64,000 nt of DNA from Prorocentrum cordatum (Eukaryota; Sar; Dinophyceae; Prorocentrales; Prorocentraceae): positions 224,933-288,932 of the forward strand of contig CAUYUJ010015712.1 of the NCBI GenBank assembly GCA_963575745.1. The letters are read 5' to 3'. The notes below the pieces were generated by a model that searched no databases, had not been told where the DNA came from, and worked only from the letters and a program-made list of their open reading frames with translations. Position numbers and translations under genes: made by a program. Below are positions 33,466 through 44,291 of the stretch, one piece after another. Within the stretch, counting starts at the first letter, position 1. Every line of letters begins with the position of its first letter.

Positions 33466-35601
33466 ATGCAGAAGATTTATATCGCTGGAGTGCGCCCTGC
33501 CGCTGGATATGGCGCAGTGGTGCTAGGCATGTCGAACGCAGAGCTTCAATCGTTGCAGCGAGTATTGTTAGCAGGCAGAAGCCCGGCACACCGGGGGGCC
33601 TCTTTGACGGCCAAGTTGGTTTCGCACGGCGACCCTGCGTGGAAACAGTCGGTGGCACCAGCCCACCAGTGGGCAACCAGTCTATGGAGATCGATTACCA
33701 CACCTTCCACTTCCCCTTTCTCCTCTCGGCAGCACATACAGATATGGAGGGATATTGTCGAGGGCCAGGAGCTTGATCTGGAACCCACGGGATGGAAAAA
33801 ATCGAATGGTTCCATCCATAGGATGCTCTTATGTCTGCACAGGATCGGCTGGAAAGCGGTAGGTTTCTCAGTGTGGCACGACGAGCGAGGTTATGTCATT
33901 GACCTGATGCACACCTCGCCTGCCCTCTTCAATAAGCTGCTCGAGAAGGGGGTTCCGCGGATGCACGAGCGTAGGGTGGCCCAGGCAACTCCGAGGTTCA
34001 CGTATTCCCGCGTCTCACCCGACCCCTTGAGACGAATGCTGCGCTCAAAGAAGCTCGATGGTCGGCAGAAGTATTGGCTTTCTTCGTGTTTCTCTGGGGC
34101 CTGTTGGACTGCGGATCGGCTGAAATCCTCGGGGTACGTTTCGGATGGTTTGTGTCCGCTTTGCGGGGAGCCTGATTCCATAGTCCACAGGCAGTTTGCT
34201 TGCTCGGATCCGACCGTCGAAGCAGCACGTCGTGGGTATCTCTCAGATGAGGAGATACTAGTGGCACGCACCTGCTCGCCTGAAAGACTGCTGTTTTGGT
34301 CTCGGCTTATGGTGGCTCAGCCTGAGGCGCCTCCCCCTTGCCTCGAGCTTGATCCCCTTCTCCAAGGGCCGTCAGGTGAGCCACTATCGGTCGAAGAGTT
34401 TTGTGAGCGAATTGTCAACACCCGCATCGTTGTTGACGGCTCGGCTACCCAGTTAGTTTTTCGCGACCTGAATCGTGCCGCGTATGCGGCCGTTTTCGTC
34501 GACTCGTCGAGCGAGACCCCGTATGAGGTTCGCGTTCGACTTCTTGGAGCGGTTTGGCCTGGCCTTCCCCAGACGGCCCAGTCGGGAGAACACCTCGGGG
34601 CTGCCACGCTCGCCTGTGTGGCTACAGGCCTCAGTGAGGCCCACTCGGATTGTCTGGGAGTCGTGCACCTGGCTAATGCGCGCCCGTACGTACAGTTGGA
34701 CCCAGGCCATGTATTCGCTGGACTTCGGCGGCGTGCCCTCCAGGAGTCAGGCCAGCGATGCATTGTTTCCTTTGCTCACACGCCAGCGCATCGGTCGGAC
34801 GAGGTGATAGCCGCGCTTCCCGCCCAGGAACGCAAAATCGTTCTTGGGAATCAGGATGCGGACCGTCTGGCTAAGTATGCTTTGTCTCTGCACCCCTCGC
34901 TGCCAGGCGAGGAGCTGGAGCAATTAGACAAGGATGTGGCCCTCCTGCGGAAGCTGGTGGCCATGTTCGGTGCAGTTTTGCCGCTTTTTCCGAAACTCCA
35001 GTTTCAACGGGACCCCACGGTCCCTAGGGTGAAAGCTCGGACCCTCCGTGCCATCGAGTTGCACGACTGGATCGTTCTGGACCCTGGGGATGAGGAAACC
35101 CCGTCGATCGCCAGGTGCTCGGGATGTTTCAAGACGTCCATCGGAGATTCCAGACCCATGGACGGGTGCAGAGGTCTTCCCACGGCGCTACGTAAGTTGC
35201 ATGGCGCCGAGAGCGAGCGTGGCCACCTCCTGTGCACGACTTTTGTGCAGGATGACGAGTGCGCCCCGACGGTGTTCTGTTTCCGCTGCGGTGTCTTCAC
35301 CAGCAAGCGGTGCTATCTCCTCGGCGGGATGTGCGGACCTCCTGGCCCTAGCGGGCGAGGCGCCTTGTCACGCATCCGCCGAGGTCTCCCGCCCCATTAC
35401 AGGAATCGGGGCACTGTCGCTGCAAGTGATGGCACCACATGTCGTGCCTCGGCCAAGTATGTCCTGCTCAAGGCAGCTGACCCTGGCCCGTCATCCTCCT
35501 CCTCCTCTCGCTCGGGCTTGATTTCGACACCTGGAATGTCGGCCCTGGCGGGGAGGATTCGGCAGAGAGAGGATGCATCTCATGCAGCAGGATCGGCCTG
35601 A
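33466..35601 (+). pseudogene. LINE polyprotein part 3: thumb, zinc knuckle, RNase H, Cys-rich tail
   Basis: A 711-residue open frame without internal stops. Residues 10-60 match the RT thumb of the older element (YGAVVLGMSNAELQSL). LCPLCGEPDSIVHRQFAC near residues 226-243 is a CxxC-H-C knuckle. RNase H follows, with VVDGSA, GEHLGAA, DCLGVV, a conserved AHRSDE His and GNQDADRLAKYA giving the expected D-E-D-D set. The last 160 residues carry CSGC, C, CFRCG and MCGPPGP, a zinc-binding tail of unknown role. Because the upstream frame is broken, this part is probably not expressed. Confidence 0.8.
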
Positions 35602-35804
35602 GGCCGCGTGGTGATGTTCTGCCCAGGGGCCCTCTAGGAAAATCCTCCGCCGGGGGAGGCGCGCCGGGGGAGAGAGCCTGCAGGGAGGGAGGACGCACCA
35701 GCCAGGCACCCACGAAAAGGAAGGTCCCTGAGGGCCCTGGGGAGAGGACCTGGGCGGACAGACGGGGGCTGAGCTAGGGAGGGAGGACAAGCCAACCATT
35801 CAAG

Positions 35805-36075
35805 TACATGATTTGGGCCTCGTCGGGCTCTCCTAGAGGGCCTTTTGGGGGGCGGCTCAGTGGCCTTTTGGGCCGCCGTGAGGCCATATTGAGCAGTCTT
35901 GGAGCAATATTTCGTCTTGGGCCATTTTGGGGCCGCCTTGGCTGTCTTGGAGGCCATGTTGGACCGTCTTGGAAACAATATTGGAGCCATCTTGGGCGGG
36001 AATGCCGACGGGAAATTTGTTTTCGGGTGGGCCCGCAGGTTTTGGCTGGAGGCCCTCAGGAACTTTCTGGAAGAG
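35805..36075. repeat. GGCC/CTTGG degenerate array, right of the LINE
   Basis: CTTGGGCC, TTTTGGGGCCGCC and CTTGGAGGCC words at short spacing. See the array at 28878. Confidence 0.75.
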
Positions 36076-36079
36076 TTCA

Positions 36080-36470
36080 AACGGTCAGCATTCGGCACGC
36101 CAAACACCCTGTTGCAAGCAAAAGCGGGCGACGGACCTAGTGGTCTTTGGCATATCCCATCATTGTGCTTAGGTTGTGGGTCGGAGGCCTTGTGGTCTTT
36201 GCCACATCCCGCCACCGTTGAAGTCGTCCGTGCGTGACGGTATTGACCGTGTGTATTTGATGCAGGTGTTGCATGCATATTGTTAGCGTTATTTGTCTTT
36301 GCATGTTGTTGAAGGCATGTGATGACATATTGTTGATATAAGCTCTTGGTGGACGTGCGTTCCGTATGTTGTCGATTGGTGTTGTTGATGCCGGTTATTG
36401 ATGCGTGTTCTTTGTCCAGTTGTTTTCGTCAAGACCCGTCGCCGAGCCAGCCGAGCACCTTCTGAACGCT
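36080..36470. other. TG-rich spacer
   Basis: A pair of related segments reads TGGTCTTTGGCATATCCC and TGGTCTTTGCCACATCCC (near 36140 and 36190). The rest is TGTTG-rich. No gene. Confidence 0.5.
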
Positions 36471-36900
36471 TCTTGGGTGCTTGTCGGGTGCCTCTGGGGG
36501 GCGTCTTTGGGGCACCTCGGAGCCGTTGGGGGCTCCTTGGGCCATCTTACGGCGCTCTTGGGCCGTCTCATGTTTTCGGAGTCCGCATTGGGAGCCTATC
36601 TGGGCCACTGGGGTCCTCCTGGGAACCGTTAGGGCAATGTTGGAGCCTTCTTGGACCGTCTTGGAGCCCTCTATGGGCGCCGTCTTGGAGCCAACTTGGA
36701 GGCCCCGGGGGCCGTCTTGATCTGGCGGAAGCTTGAACAAGTGGCAAGGCGAAAATTATTAACAAAGTTTAGGTACATCTAGGGGTCGTCTTGGAGCCAT
36801 CTCGGGCCGCTTTGTGGGCGCCGTGAGGGCCACCGTGATGCCATCTCGGGCCGCTTTGGCGCCTTGGGCCACATTGAAGGCATGGTCTGCAACATTGGCG
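36470..36900. repeat. GGCC/CTTGG degenerate array
   Basis: Repeated CTTGGGCC, GTCTTGGAGCC and CATCTCGGGCCGC words, with a linker near 36735-36780. Confidence 0.75.
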
Positions 36901-37964
36901 GCCTTGGAGGCTAGCATCTCGGGAACGCAGAACGCAGAACCATAGTGTTATGCCTCAGGATCGTGGCCTGGGCAGCGCGGATCCGTAGCTTCTCACCGCG
37001 ACATGGGATGAGGGATGCAGTCCCTGAGTGCGGGAGGAGGCGGTCCCTCAGAGACTACGGAAACCCTACCAAGCAGTAGTTGGCGGTCTACCAAGCCTCA
37101 GCGTGCTAGGGGGCACGGTGGCATATTGATGTGTGTGGTCGATGCATGTTGTTGGTGTCAGTTCTGGCAGTTCTGGCGATTATGTTTGATGCATGGTACA
37201 CTTGTGGAGCTTGCTGTGTTGTGTGTAAAGGTATGTGTGCGTGGTGCACGTTACTGAATGGTATGGTACGCGTTGTGGTGTATTGTGTAGATGTGTGGTG
37301 TTGGTATCGGCCCGTGTTGCCTAATGAGGTGCCTGATTTTCTTGTATGGTGTTGGTAAAAGAGTTTGCCGCATGTCATTGGATTTTGTGACTGGTGCCTG
37401 TTCGGGGTGAATACTGTTGATGTGTCTAGGTGCCTGTGGGCAGCGTGACGCCGTGGCCCTACTAACGTGGTGGGGTGATTCCATCGCTTCGATGTTTGGG
37501 GCCCAGCGAGGCGGGATAGCCGGGAACAGTGGACCTTGGTGGCCGCGGTATGCAATGGCGGGCGAGGCGGGGTATTCGATATTCTTGGGGCTTGGCGGCC
37601 GCAGCATGCAGAGCTGGAGAGCGGTTTGGGGGGGACTTCTTCTTCACCCCTTGCGACCTCAGCATGTCGGGTGTTGCGCAACTGATGGTCGCGTCATCAT
37701 GTTTTGGTATCAGGGAGAGTCACGCGAAGATTCACAAGAGAAATTTGTAGCGCCCAAGAGTGACCAAAACATTGGGTCTGGGCCGCATAAAGAGCATTGA
37801 CAATATTCGGGGCAGGGCTCGAAGAGAATTGGGGACATTGCAGAGAGTGCCTTCGGCGCACAGATGTTTCGTTCGTAGCACGTCCAAGCGCGCCCGTCCT
37901 CTGTGGCAATGCATTGTGCAAGTATCCGTTCGGTCTTGCCAAACTCACATGGTGTTCGGGCGAG
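36900..37964. other. no recognisable gene before Rab exon 3
   Basis: TGTG-rich sequence 37120-37460. Frames on both strands lack motifs. Confidence 0.5.
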
Positions 37965-38023
37965 GTGTCGATTTTAAGCTGAAGATGATCCCAGAGCGGA
38001 ATGGTCGCAAGCTGAAGTTGCAG
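37965..38023 (+). CDS. Rab GTPase exon 3 (switch I end to beta-3)
   Basis: The bases GT complete the Gly codon begun in exon 2. Then comes VDFKLKMIPERNGRKLKLQ. IG-VDF is the RabF1 signature and KLQ leads into the WDTAGQ of exon 4. The loop PERNGRK is one residue longer than in typical Rab1/8 proteins. It is preceded by GGGCGAG and followed by GCCCGCC, a GC donor. There is no stop and the phase fits both neighbours. Confidence 0.9.
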
Positions 38024-40251
38024 GCCCGCCACACTGTTCCCGCAGTAGAACAGGAGATAGAGTGAGAGTGCAAACGATGTTGGGGAGGCAGGGGGGAAGG
38101 AGGAGCAGGCGGGGACGGAGAAGGTAGACGAGCAACAGGATGAGGACGAGAAGTGGGAGGAGCAGGAGAGGGTACGAGGAGAGGGAGGACGACGCTTGAG
38201 GAGGCGAAAGAGTGCGGGGCGGACGGAATGAGCAGACCAGAGATGACAAGGCAGAGGCTACTTGCGCCGCCGGTGACGAAGGGGAGACGCGGTAAATAGT
38301 ATGTGTGTCGCTGCGCAGCGTGAATAAGGAGAATAAGGCCCGATCAGGTGTGGGGTCGTACGTAGTGATGGAACTGAGTTGCGAGACGGACACAAGTTGG
38401 AGGGAACACGAGCGTAAAGGAGGCAAGGGGAGAGCAAATGGAGAGAGGCGTGATGGAGCAGAGGAGCAAGCAAGACAGGGGCTCGCTCATCAATGGCGTC
38501 ATCAGCATCATAGCGATCGCCGCCTTGATCATCAACAGCAGTTTCGTCACCTGTGCGTACGAACGGCCATGAGTTTGATGTGGTCAAGAGCGTTGGCCTC
38601 TATCTGCCTCGCCACATGATGGTCTGGCTGAGTTGCCATCGGCGTGTGGGTCGCAGATCCAGCGACCTAGCTGTTCCAGTTGTTATGACAAGCATCGAGT
38701 ACGCCTGGTGATCACACGAAAGCGGTCCGCAGTCACAGCGCCAAGTCGCCAGCGGAGGAGAAAGGCATGGTAATGTAATTAGTGCGAGTGCTGAGTGCAC
38801 TTGTTGAACATGGGTCGTTGGATCCCGATGTGAGCGTATGATACGGGCCTTCGCTTAGTAAGCGCAGGCGTGTGTTTCGCAGCTTCCTAACATGGTGACG
38901 AGCACAACAGCTGCTGCACGTGACGAAAAGTTGGCGGATAGATAGAGAGAGTGAGATAGTGAAGGACATGTATCTCAGGACGTCAAACCGTGGTTCCAAG
39001 CATGTGACGGCTCCCTTCGTTAAAGTATTGGGTAGTTTGTTACTTCACTCATGAGATCAGAGCCAGCGGTGTTCGGAGGACGCCGATCAGGAGTAGTTTG
39101 CCACTTGGTTGGTCGTGTTTGGGACGGGACGTCAGACGATGGGTTTGCAGTACCAGAGTCTGTTCAACACGCCGAAGCGCGAACAGCCGCCAGGTCTGTT
39201 TGCCGACCTCATCTTCAAGATAATGATTGAGCGTTATTTGGCTCAGTGGAGTTGCAATTCAGTGTGAAGTGGGGTCGACAAGCGCAACCGTTTGCCACCG
39301 TACTCTAAAATCGAAGGGGAATCTGTTATAGGGCATCCTGAATTTGGTCGTCAACAGTGACTAGCGCGAGACTGCATGCACACACTGATCATGATTATCC
39401 TCTTCGTGAGCGAGTGCAGCTACCTCTGGACCCCTCTTGGGGCGCGTTGTCACCAGAGGGTCGTTGCGGATCCAGCCGTGGCGACGATGGAGCCCCAGAA
39501 GGCCAGAAGCGTCAAATGGCTTCGATCCCCGATTCTCGAACCTCCCATTCTTGTTTATCTCGCCGACACGCACAGAGTTGGCATATTAAAGTTGTCACGA
39601 TTACAAAGACAAAGACGGCTTACTGAATCGCGGAGACCAATACAAAACAATTGTTGCGACAAATAGCCGTCACGAGTGATGTTCGTCACGACAAGTGACA
39701 TGGGCGCGTCGATGAGCAATCTTCGTCGATAACCACAGTCAAGACGTTGAAATAAGGAACAGTTCGAGTTTGCAAGGGGTTCGCTGCTCTTCAGCTCCTT
39801 CCTGGCTGCTCGCTTCTCCAGCGCTCCTTATTCACCCAGGCGCCCTCAGGGCCAAACAGGGCCTTCGTTCCTTGTATCGGCGGCGCGCTGTGGGGGAAGT
39901 GAGAGGATTCAAGCCTTGTCAGAAGGCGTCAGGGATTCTCAGAAGCCCTCTGGCCTGCCGAGAAGCCTTCTGCTGCTCCAGAGGAGGCCCAGAAGGCTTC
40001 TCAGAAGGCCGAAGGCTTCCAGAGCCTTGTGAGAGAAGGGCCGCCCCCGCTGCCTTCCCCTTGGCGCGTTACCGCGATGTAGCGTTTCTTGCGGTAGTAG
40101 CTGGGCCGACAGAAGAGCGGGCCAGGGACAAACATGAAACGACGGGCAGGAGAGCGAGGAGCCGAGGAACGACAAGGGGAAGGGGGAGAGGGAGGAACGA
40201 CGACAGGAAAGGACAGATCACGTATCAGCATCTTTCCTCCTCTGATAGAGG

Positions 40252-40344
40252 CCTCCCAGATGGGGTCGGAGGACCGCGCCGCATCACCGATCCATCGCCG
40301 ATGCATCGGCGATGCTGCGTGGTCCTCCGACCCCATCTAGGAGG
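40252..40344. mobile_element. palindromic element, family B copy 2
   Basis: CCTCCCAGATGGGGTCGGAG at the left is mirrored by CTCCGACCCCATCTAGGAGG at the right. The core is GATGCATCGGCGATGC. It shares ends and core with 8440-8658. Confidence 0.8.
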
Positions 40345-40359
40345 ACTCTGAGGAGGAGG

Positions 40360-40450
40360 CCTCTGGGGAGGAGGAGGAGGAGGAGGAGGAGGAGGAGGAG
40401 AAAGAGAAAAGAGGAGAAGAGGAGGAGGAGGAGGAGGAGGAAGAGGACGG
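40360..40450. repeat. GGA microsatellite just before Rab exon 4
   Basis: Nearly pure GGA/GAG on the + strand within the last 160 bases of intron 3. Confidence 0.95.
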
Positions 40451-40518
40451 GGCCCCCGTCGCCCTCCTTCTCTGGCGCGTTGCCCGACGCCCTGCCGGGG
40501 CCCGCTTGCTGCGCACAG

Positions 40519-40579
40519 GTGTGGGACACGGCCGGCCAGGAGCGCTTCCGGGACGATCACGCCGGCGTACTACCGCGCG
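40519..40579 (+). CDS. Rab GTPase exon 4 (WDTAGQERFR, switch II)
   Basis: It reads VWDTAGQERFR from 40519 in the phase set by exon 3. WDTAGQE is the G3 motif and switch II. Immediately after, one extra base (in the GGG at 40550-40552) shifts the frame, and with it skipped the sequence continues TITPAYYRA, the expected Rab sequence. The extra G sits in a short G run and may be an assembly error, or a real lesion. It is preceded by GCGCACAG and followed by GCCGCTCC, a GC donor. Confidence 0.88.
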
Positions 40580-40583
40580 GCCG

Positions 40584-40815
40584 CTCCTCCTCCTCCTCCT
40601 CCTCCTCCTCCTCCTCCTCCTCTCCTCCCTCCCTCCTCCTCCCCTCCTCTCCTCCTGCTCCTGCTCCTCCTCCTGCTCCTGCTCCTGCTCCTCCTCCTCC
40701 TCTTCTCCCCCTCCCTCCTCCCCTTCCTCCTCCTCCTCCCCTCCTCCTCCTCCTCCTCCTCCTCCTCCTCCTCCTCCTCCTCCTCCTCCTCCTCCTCCTC
40801 CTCCTCCTCCTCTCG
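40584..40815. repeat. CTC microsatellite just after Rab exon 4
   Basis: CTC begins 5 bases after the exon and continues for about 230 bases with few breaks. It is complementary to the GGA tract upstream of the exon. Confidence 0.95.
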
Positions 40816-40942
40816 GGCGTGGCTAGGGCGAGGACAAATCCGTTCCGGAGCGTTCCAAAGCGCCCTCAAACCATTCCGGAGCGCCTTGAGAAGGCCGCGG
40901 AGCTCGAGACATCCTCCAGAGCCGGCGGGTCTAAGAGATTCT
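40816..40942 (+). repeat. dispersed repeat D2 (copy 1)
   Basis: From GGCTAGGGCGAGGACAAATCC to GGCGGGTCTAAGAGATTC it aligns with 63880-64000 in the same direction (shared GGACAAATCC, GCGTTCC, GAGAAGGCCGCGG). Confidence 0.8.
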
Positions 40943-41299
40943 CGATTGTGATTTACCCGATATGTTCGTCGTCCTGGCATCGTCTTAAGTTCGACTAGAC
41001 GTGATATCGACATTTCGCTGGAGTGACCTATGGTACGGGTTCGGCGGGATCCCCCGATCGCCTCACGCGAAGTGTTAGCAGCGGCTTGCGCGCCCGGGTT
41101 TGGCCAACCCGCGTCCCCCGTTAAGCCGAGCATCAGGGTCATTTTTGCCTACGGTCACTCTTGCATATAGCCGACCAGGGCTCGTTTTGAGACCTCCGAC
41201 TCGATTCCATTCGATTCCGCTTAGCGGCGAGCCCGGGGGTGAAGGCAGAGGGGGTGGACCTTCTCACAAGGCTCGGAAGGCTTTCGGCCTTCTGCGAAG

Positions 41300-41777
41300 T
41301 TCTCTAAGTCGGAGGACGCGTAATGGGGGGGCGATACGTGAGGGGGCAGCGAGGGCTGCCGAAAAGGGGCCCTCTCGGGCCCAGATGGGGGGCCTCTGGG
41401 GCCCAGAAAAGGGCACCTTTCTTCTCCCCCCCATTGATCGAGCAGTGGCGAAGCATCCTGGTTTGCCGATAGGGCCACCAAAAATATCTAAGAACCTGTT
41501 GTGACTCGCACGACATGCTCGTAGAACATGTTTGGCTAGGATTGCTTGGTTTAAGTACATCGGGCTGATGTTCTACGAACATTGCTTTTGTTATTAGGAC
41601 ATGCTGGGGCTCTAAGAACACTGCGTGAAAGGCTTGTACCTATAGGAATGCCGGCACGGTCGGTCCCTGCTCAAATGTAGCGCCCCCCCGTGAGTTCGTG
41701 TCCGATCGAAGTTTCCTCCGAAGACAGGGACGGCCTCCCAGAAGTAGGGGAACGAAGAATAACATTAACTTACAAGC
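41300..41777. other. no recognisable feature
   Basis: Unique-looking sequence with a poly-G patch. No motif on either strand. A 30-base segment with GACAGGG and CGGCCTCCCAGAAG near 41715 repeats near 41875. Confidence 0.45.
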
Positions 41778-41820
41778 TCGGAGGTCCGCGCGGATTTCTT
41801 GGATCCGCGCGGACCTCCGA
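41778..41820. mobile_element. palindromic element, family C copy 1 (tips only)
   Basis: Perfect 18-bp stem TCGGAGGTCCGCGCGGAT with a 7-base loop TTCTTGG and its complement. It corresponds to the two ends of the longer family C copies joined. Confidence 0.85.
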
Positions 41821-42204
41821 TGTTTTACGTTTGTGCCATTCTTCGCTTCCCCGATCTTAAGCCTCCTCCGAGGACAGGGGGGGCGGCCTCCCAGAAGGCC
41901 CGAGCGCCCCGACGCCTGCCGAGAAGAGCTCCCTGCCTCCCCTCTCGCTTCCCTCCCTCCCAGGGCGCGCCGCCGATCTGCGCCGGACGAGCTCGGGTCG
42001 GACGAGCAAAGGGGGGCTCGGGGCTTCTTCGAAGCGTTCGAACGTTTGCGACGGTTTTGAGGTGTTCGAGCAGTCTCGAGCGTTCGTCCGTGCTCAGTGG
42101 TTTTCTAACGTTGTCGAGGTTTTCGAACGTTTTCTATACTTTTCGCCAGTTCGAGGTTGTCAGTCAGCTCGAGGTGTTCGAGCAGTGTCGTCCGTGTTCG
42201 TCGG

Positions 42205-42972
42205 TGTTCCAGCCTCGGGATATTTTCAAGCAGCTGCGCCTCGAGAGCGTTCCAGGGGTGCCCCAGTCGTCCCGAACGACCGCTATAGACCCGTGTTCGA
42301 CCGCGTCTGGCGTTGGGAGGCGTTGAGAGTACCAGCTACATGGATTGATTCGCAAATCTCCTGCGCTAGCCCCTCCTTCCATCCGACCCGACTGGCGGGG
42401 CTGGCCAACCACGACTTCGGCACAAAGACGACGACGGCGATGGCGTCGTCATCTCGGAGATTGTCCCGAAGGAGGAAAATTGTCATGCACACAACTTTCC
42501 GAGGTCCGCGCGGATTTCTTGGATCGCCGCCGGCCCCCTGGCGGCGCCTCAGGCGCCGGCCCTGTTACGTTCAGCGCGCCACGGAGGGGGTCCAGCGCCG
42601 ATCGGAGAAATCCGCGCGGACCTCCGAAAGTGTATGTGTATGCCGAGTGTTATCCTTCTTGACGCCATCAACTCCATGGCTTTTCACCGTTTCAACGGCG
42701 GCGTCGGCGTCGTCGTCGTTTCGGAGGTGTCTGGGGCGTTTCTGGAGGTGCGCCCGTCGCCACGGCTGGACGCGGCTCGCAAACATGTGCCAGGATAGAT
42801 CTTGGGAGGGGTCTGGGCGCACTTTCGAGGGGATTTCGGCGCAGAGGTTTTCGGCTCTGATGAACGGGGGGTTTGAGGATTTCAAGTGTTTCGTATGTTC
42901 TCGGCCGCTTTCCAGCCTCGAAATGCTCGCCAGCAGCTGTGCCTAGCCGAGTGCGTTCCAGGGGTTCTGGCC
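42205..42972 (+). repeat. direct duplication of a 60-base segment
   Basis: TTCCAGCCTCGGGATATTTTC through CGTTCCAGGGGTG (about 42208-42266) recurs with drift at 42912-42972 (TTCCAGCCTCGAAATGCTCG through CGTTCCAGGGGTT). The spacer holds family C copy 2. Confidence 0.65.
42494..42631. mobile_element. palindromic element, family C copy 2
   Basis: The 23-bp ends (ACTTTCCGAGGTCCGCGCGG and the reverse complement, one mismatch) enclose a GC-rich interior with CCCTGGCGGCGCCTC. The third copy is at 62730-62850. Confidence 0.85.
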
Positions 42973-43329
42973 CGAAAACCATCGGGCCTGATCTCTTGTG
43001 AGAGGGTTTTTTGTTGTTTTCCGAGCCCTTTCCCAGGATTGGTGAAAACCAATATTCGGGGGAAGCACCAGGGTGCAGGGGGGCGAGGACATGGGGGGGG
43101 ATCATATGATGGCCAGGAACACCCAAATCTTCCAGATGTCGCCGCCTCCTCTGGATGACCGCCCCTCTTCCTGACCCCACCAGGGCCCACCCGACCAGGG
43201 CCCACTTCTGTCTGAGTCTCATGGCAGCGCGACGCGCGCTCCGCGGGGCGGTGGGGGGCAGGGGGAAGGGAGGGCATCCTTCGCTCCTACTGCCCACCCC
43301 TCCCTGCTCATCCCGCTCCCCCAACTTAT

Positions 43330-44191
43330 CCTGGTCTCTCCTCCTCCTCCGCCTCCTCCTCCAACACCTCCTATGATTTCCTCATCATGTTTTTCCTTCT
43401 CTTCTTCCTCCTCCTCGTCCTTCTGATAATCATCACTCGTCATCATCATCATCATCAACATCATTATCAGCATCATCATCAGCATCATCATCAGCAGCAT
43501 CATCACCATCATCCTAATCGTCATCATCACTATGATCATCTCCAGTATCAATATCATCATCAAGCTCAGCGTCACCATCATAAATTACAAGCCTGAGCAT
43601 CATCACCATCATCAGCATCAGCATCAGCATCATCATCACAACCACCATCATCATCATCAGCAGCATCATCAGCATCATCACCATCATCAGCATCGTCATC
43701 ATCACCATGCTCGTCATCAGCATCAACATAATCAACAAGTTCAGCATCACCATCTGCATCATCATCCGCATCATCACCATCATCATTTCCAGCAGCATCA
43801 TCAGCATCATCATCATTAATAGTCATCATCAGCATCACCACCACCATCAGCATCATCATCAGCACCCGCAGCATCGTCATCATCACCAGCAGCATCATCG
43901 TCGTCATCATCACCATGATCATCAGCAGCATCATCATCTTCAACAAGTTCAACATCACCATCCGCATCATCATCATCATCATCATCATCAGCATCATCAT
44001 CGTCATCATCATCATCATCATCATCACCATCACCAGCATCAATATCAGCACCATCATCATCACCAGCACCATCATCCTCATAATCATCATCATCAGCATC
44101 ACCATCACCCGCATCACCATCATCAGCATCCTCCTCATCAGCATCATCACCATCCGCATCATCAGCATCAACAGCATCCCCCCTGGGGAGC
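43330..44191. repeat. CAT/ATC triplet microsatellite running into the gap
   Basis: About 800 bases of CATCATCAGCATCATC with small changes. It gives poly-His, poly-Ile/Ser or (other strand) poly-Met/Asp frames that are not genes. It ends at the N run. Confidence 0.95.
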
Positions 44192-44291
44192 NNNNNNNNN
44201 NNNNNNNNNNNNNNNNNNNNNNNNNNNNNNNNNNNNNNNNNNNNNNNNNNNNNNNNNNNNNNNNNNNNNNNNNNNNNNNNNNNNNNNNNNN
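44192..44291. other. assembly gap of 100 N
   Basis: Exactly 100 N, the usual placeholder length, so the true gap size is unknown. It lies between the CAT tract and the 3' end of the - strand LINE. Confidence 0.99.

Larger units (their letters stand above)
29490..35800 (+). mobile_element. LINE-type retrotransposon, nearly full length, broken
   Basis: A non-LTR element in Rab intron 2, same strand as the gene. In order it has a Cys/Trp zinc finger, coiled coil, EEP endonuclease, reverse transcriptase (YVDDD), a CPLCG zinc knuckle, RNase H and a Cys-rich C-terminal domain. The polyprotein is one frame from 29648, but a TGA (32594-32596), a frameshift near 32830-32880 and another near 33370-33470 break it. 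The decay is light, which suggests a younger insertion than the element at 0.2-6.1 kb. The 5' leader is about 29490-29647 and the 3' tail ends before 35805. No clear target duplication was seen. Confidence 0.85.
27953..37964 (+). other. Rab intron 2 (GC-AG, about 10.0 kb)
   Basis: It starts GCGCGTTC and ends TTCGGGCGAG. AGG occurs at both junctions (AAT-AGG-CGCG, GCG-AGG-TGTC). It contains the + strand LINE with flanking GGCC arrays and long GA microsatellites. Confidence 0.8.
38024..40518 (+). other. Rab intron 3 (GC-AG, about 2.5 kb)
   Basis: It starts GCCCGCCAC and ends CTGCGCACAG. CAGG occurs at both junctions (TTG-CAGG-CCC, CA-CAGG-TGT). Purine-rich near 38070-38230. No gene was seen between 38100 and 39990. 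The end holds a palindromic element and a GGA tract close to the acceptor. Confidence 0.85.
39996..41299. repeat. inverted repeat arms around Rab exon 4
   Basis: The left arm 39996-40064 (TCAGAAGGCCGAAGGCTTCC, GAGCCTTGTGAGAGAAGG) is matched in reverse by 41235-41299 (ACCTTCTCACAAGGCTCGG, AAGGCTTTCGGCCTTCTG). The arms lie about 1.2 kb apart with exon 4 between them. Confidence 0.7.
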
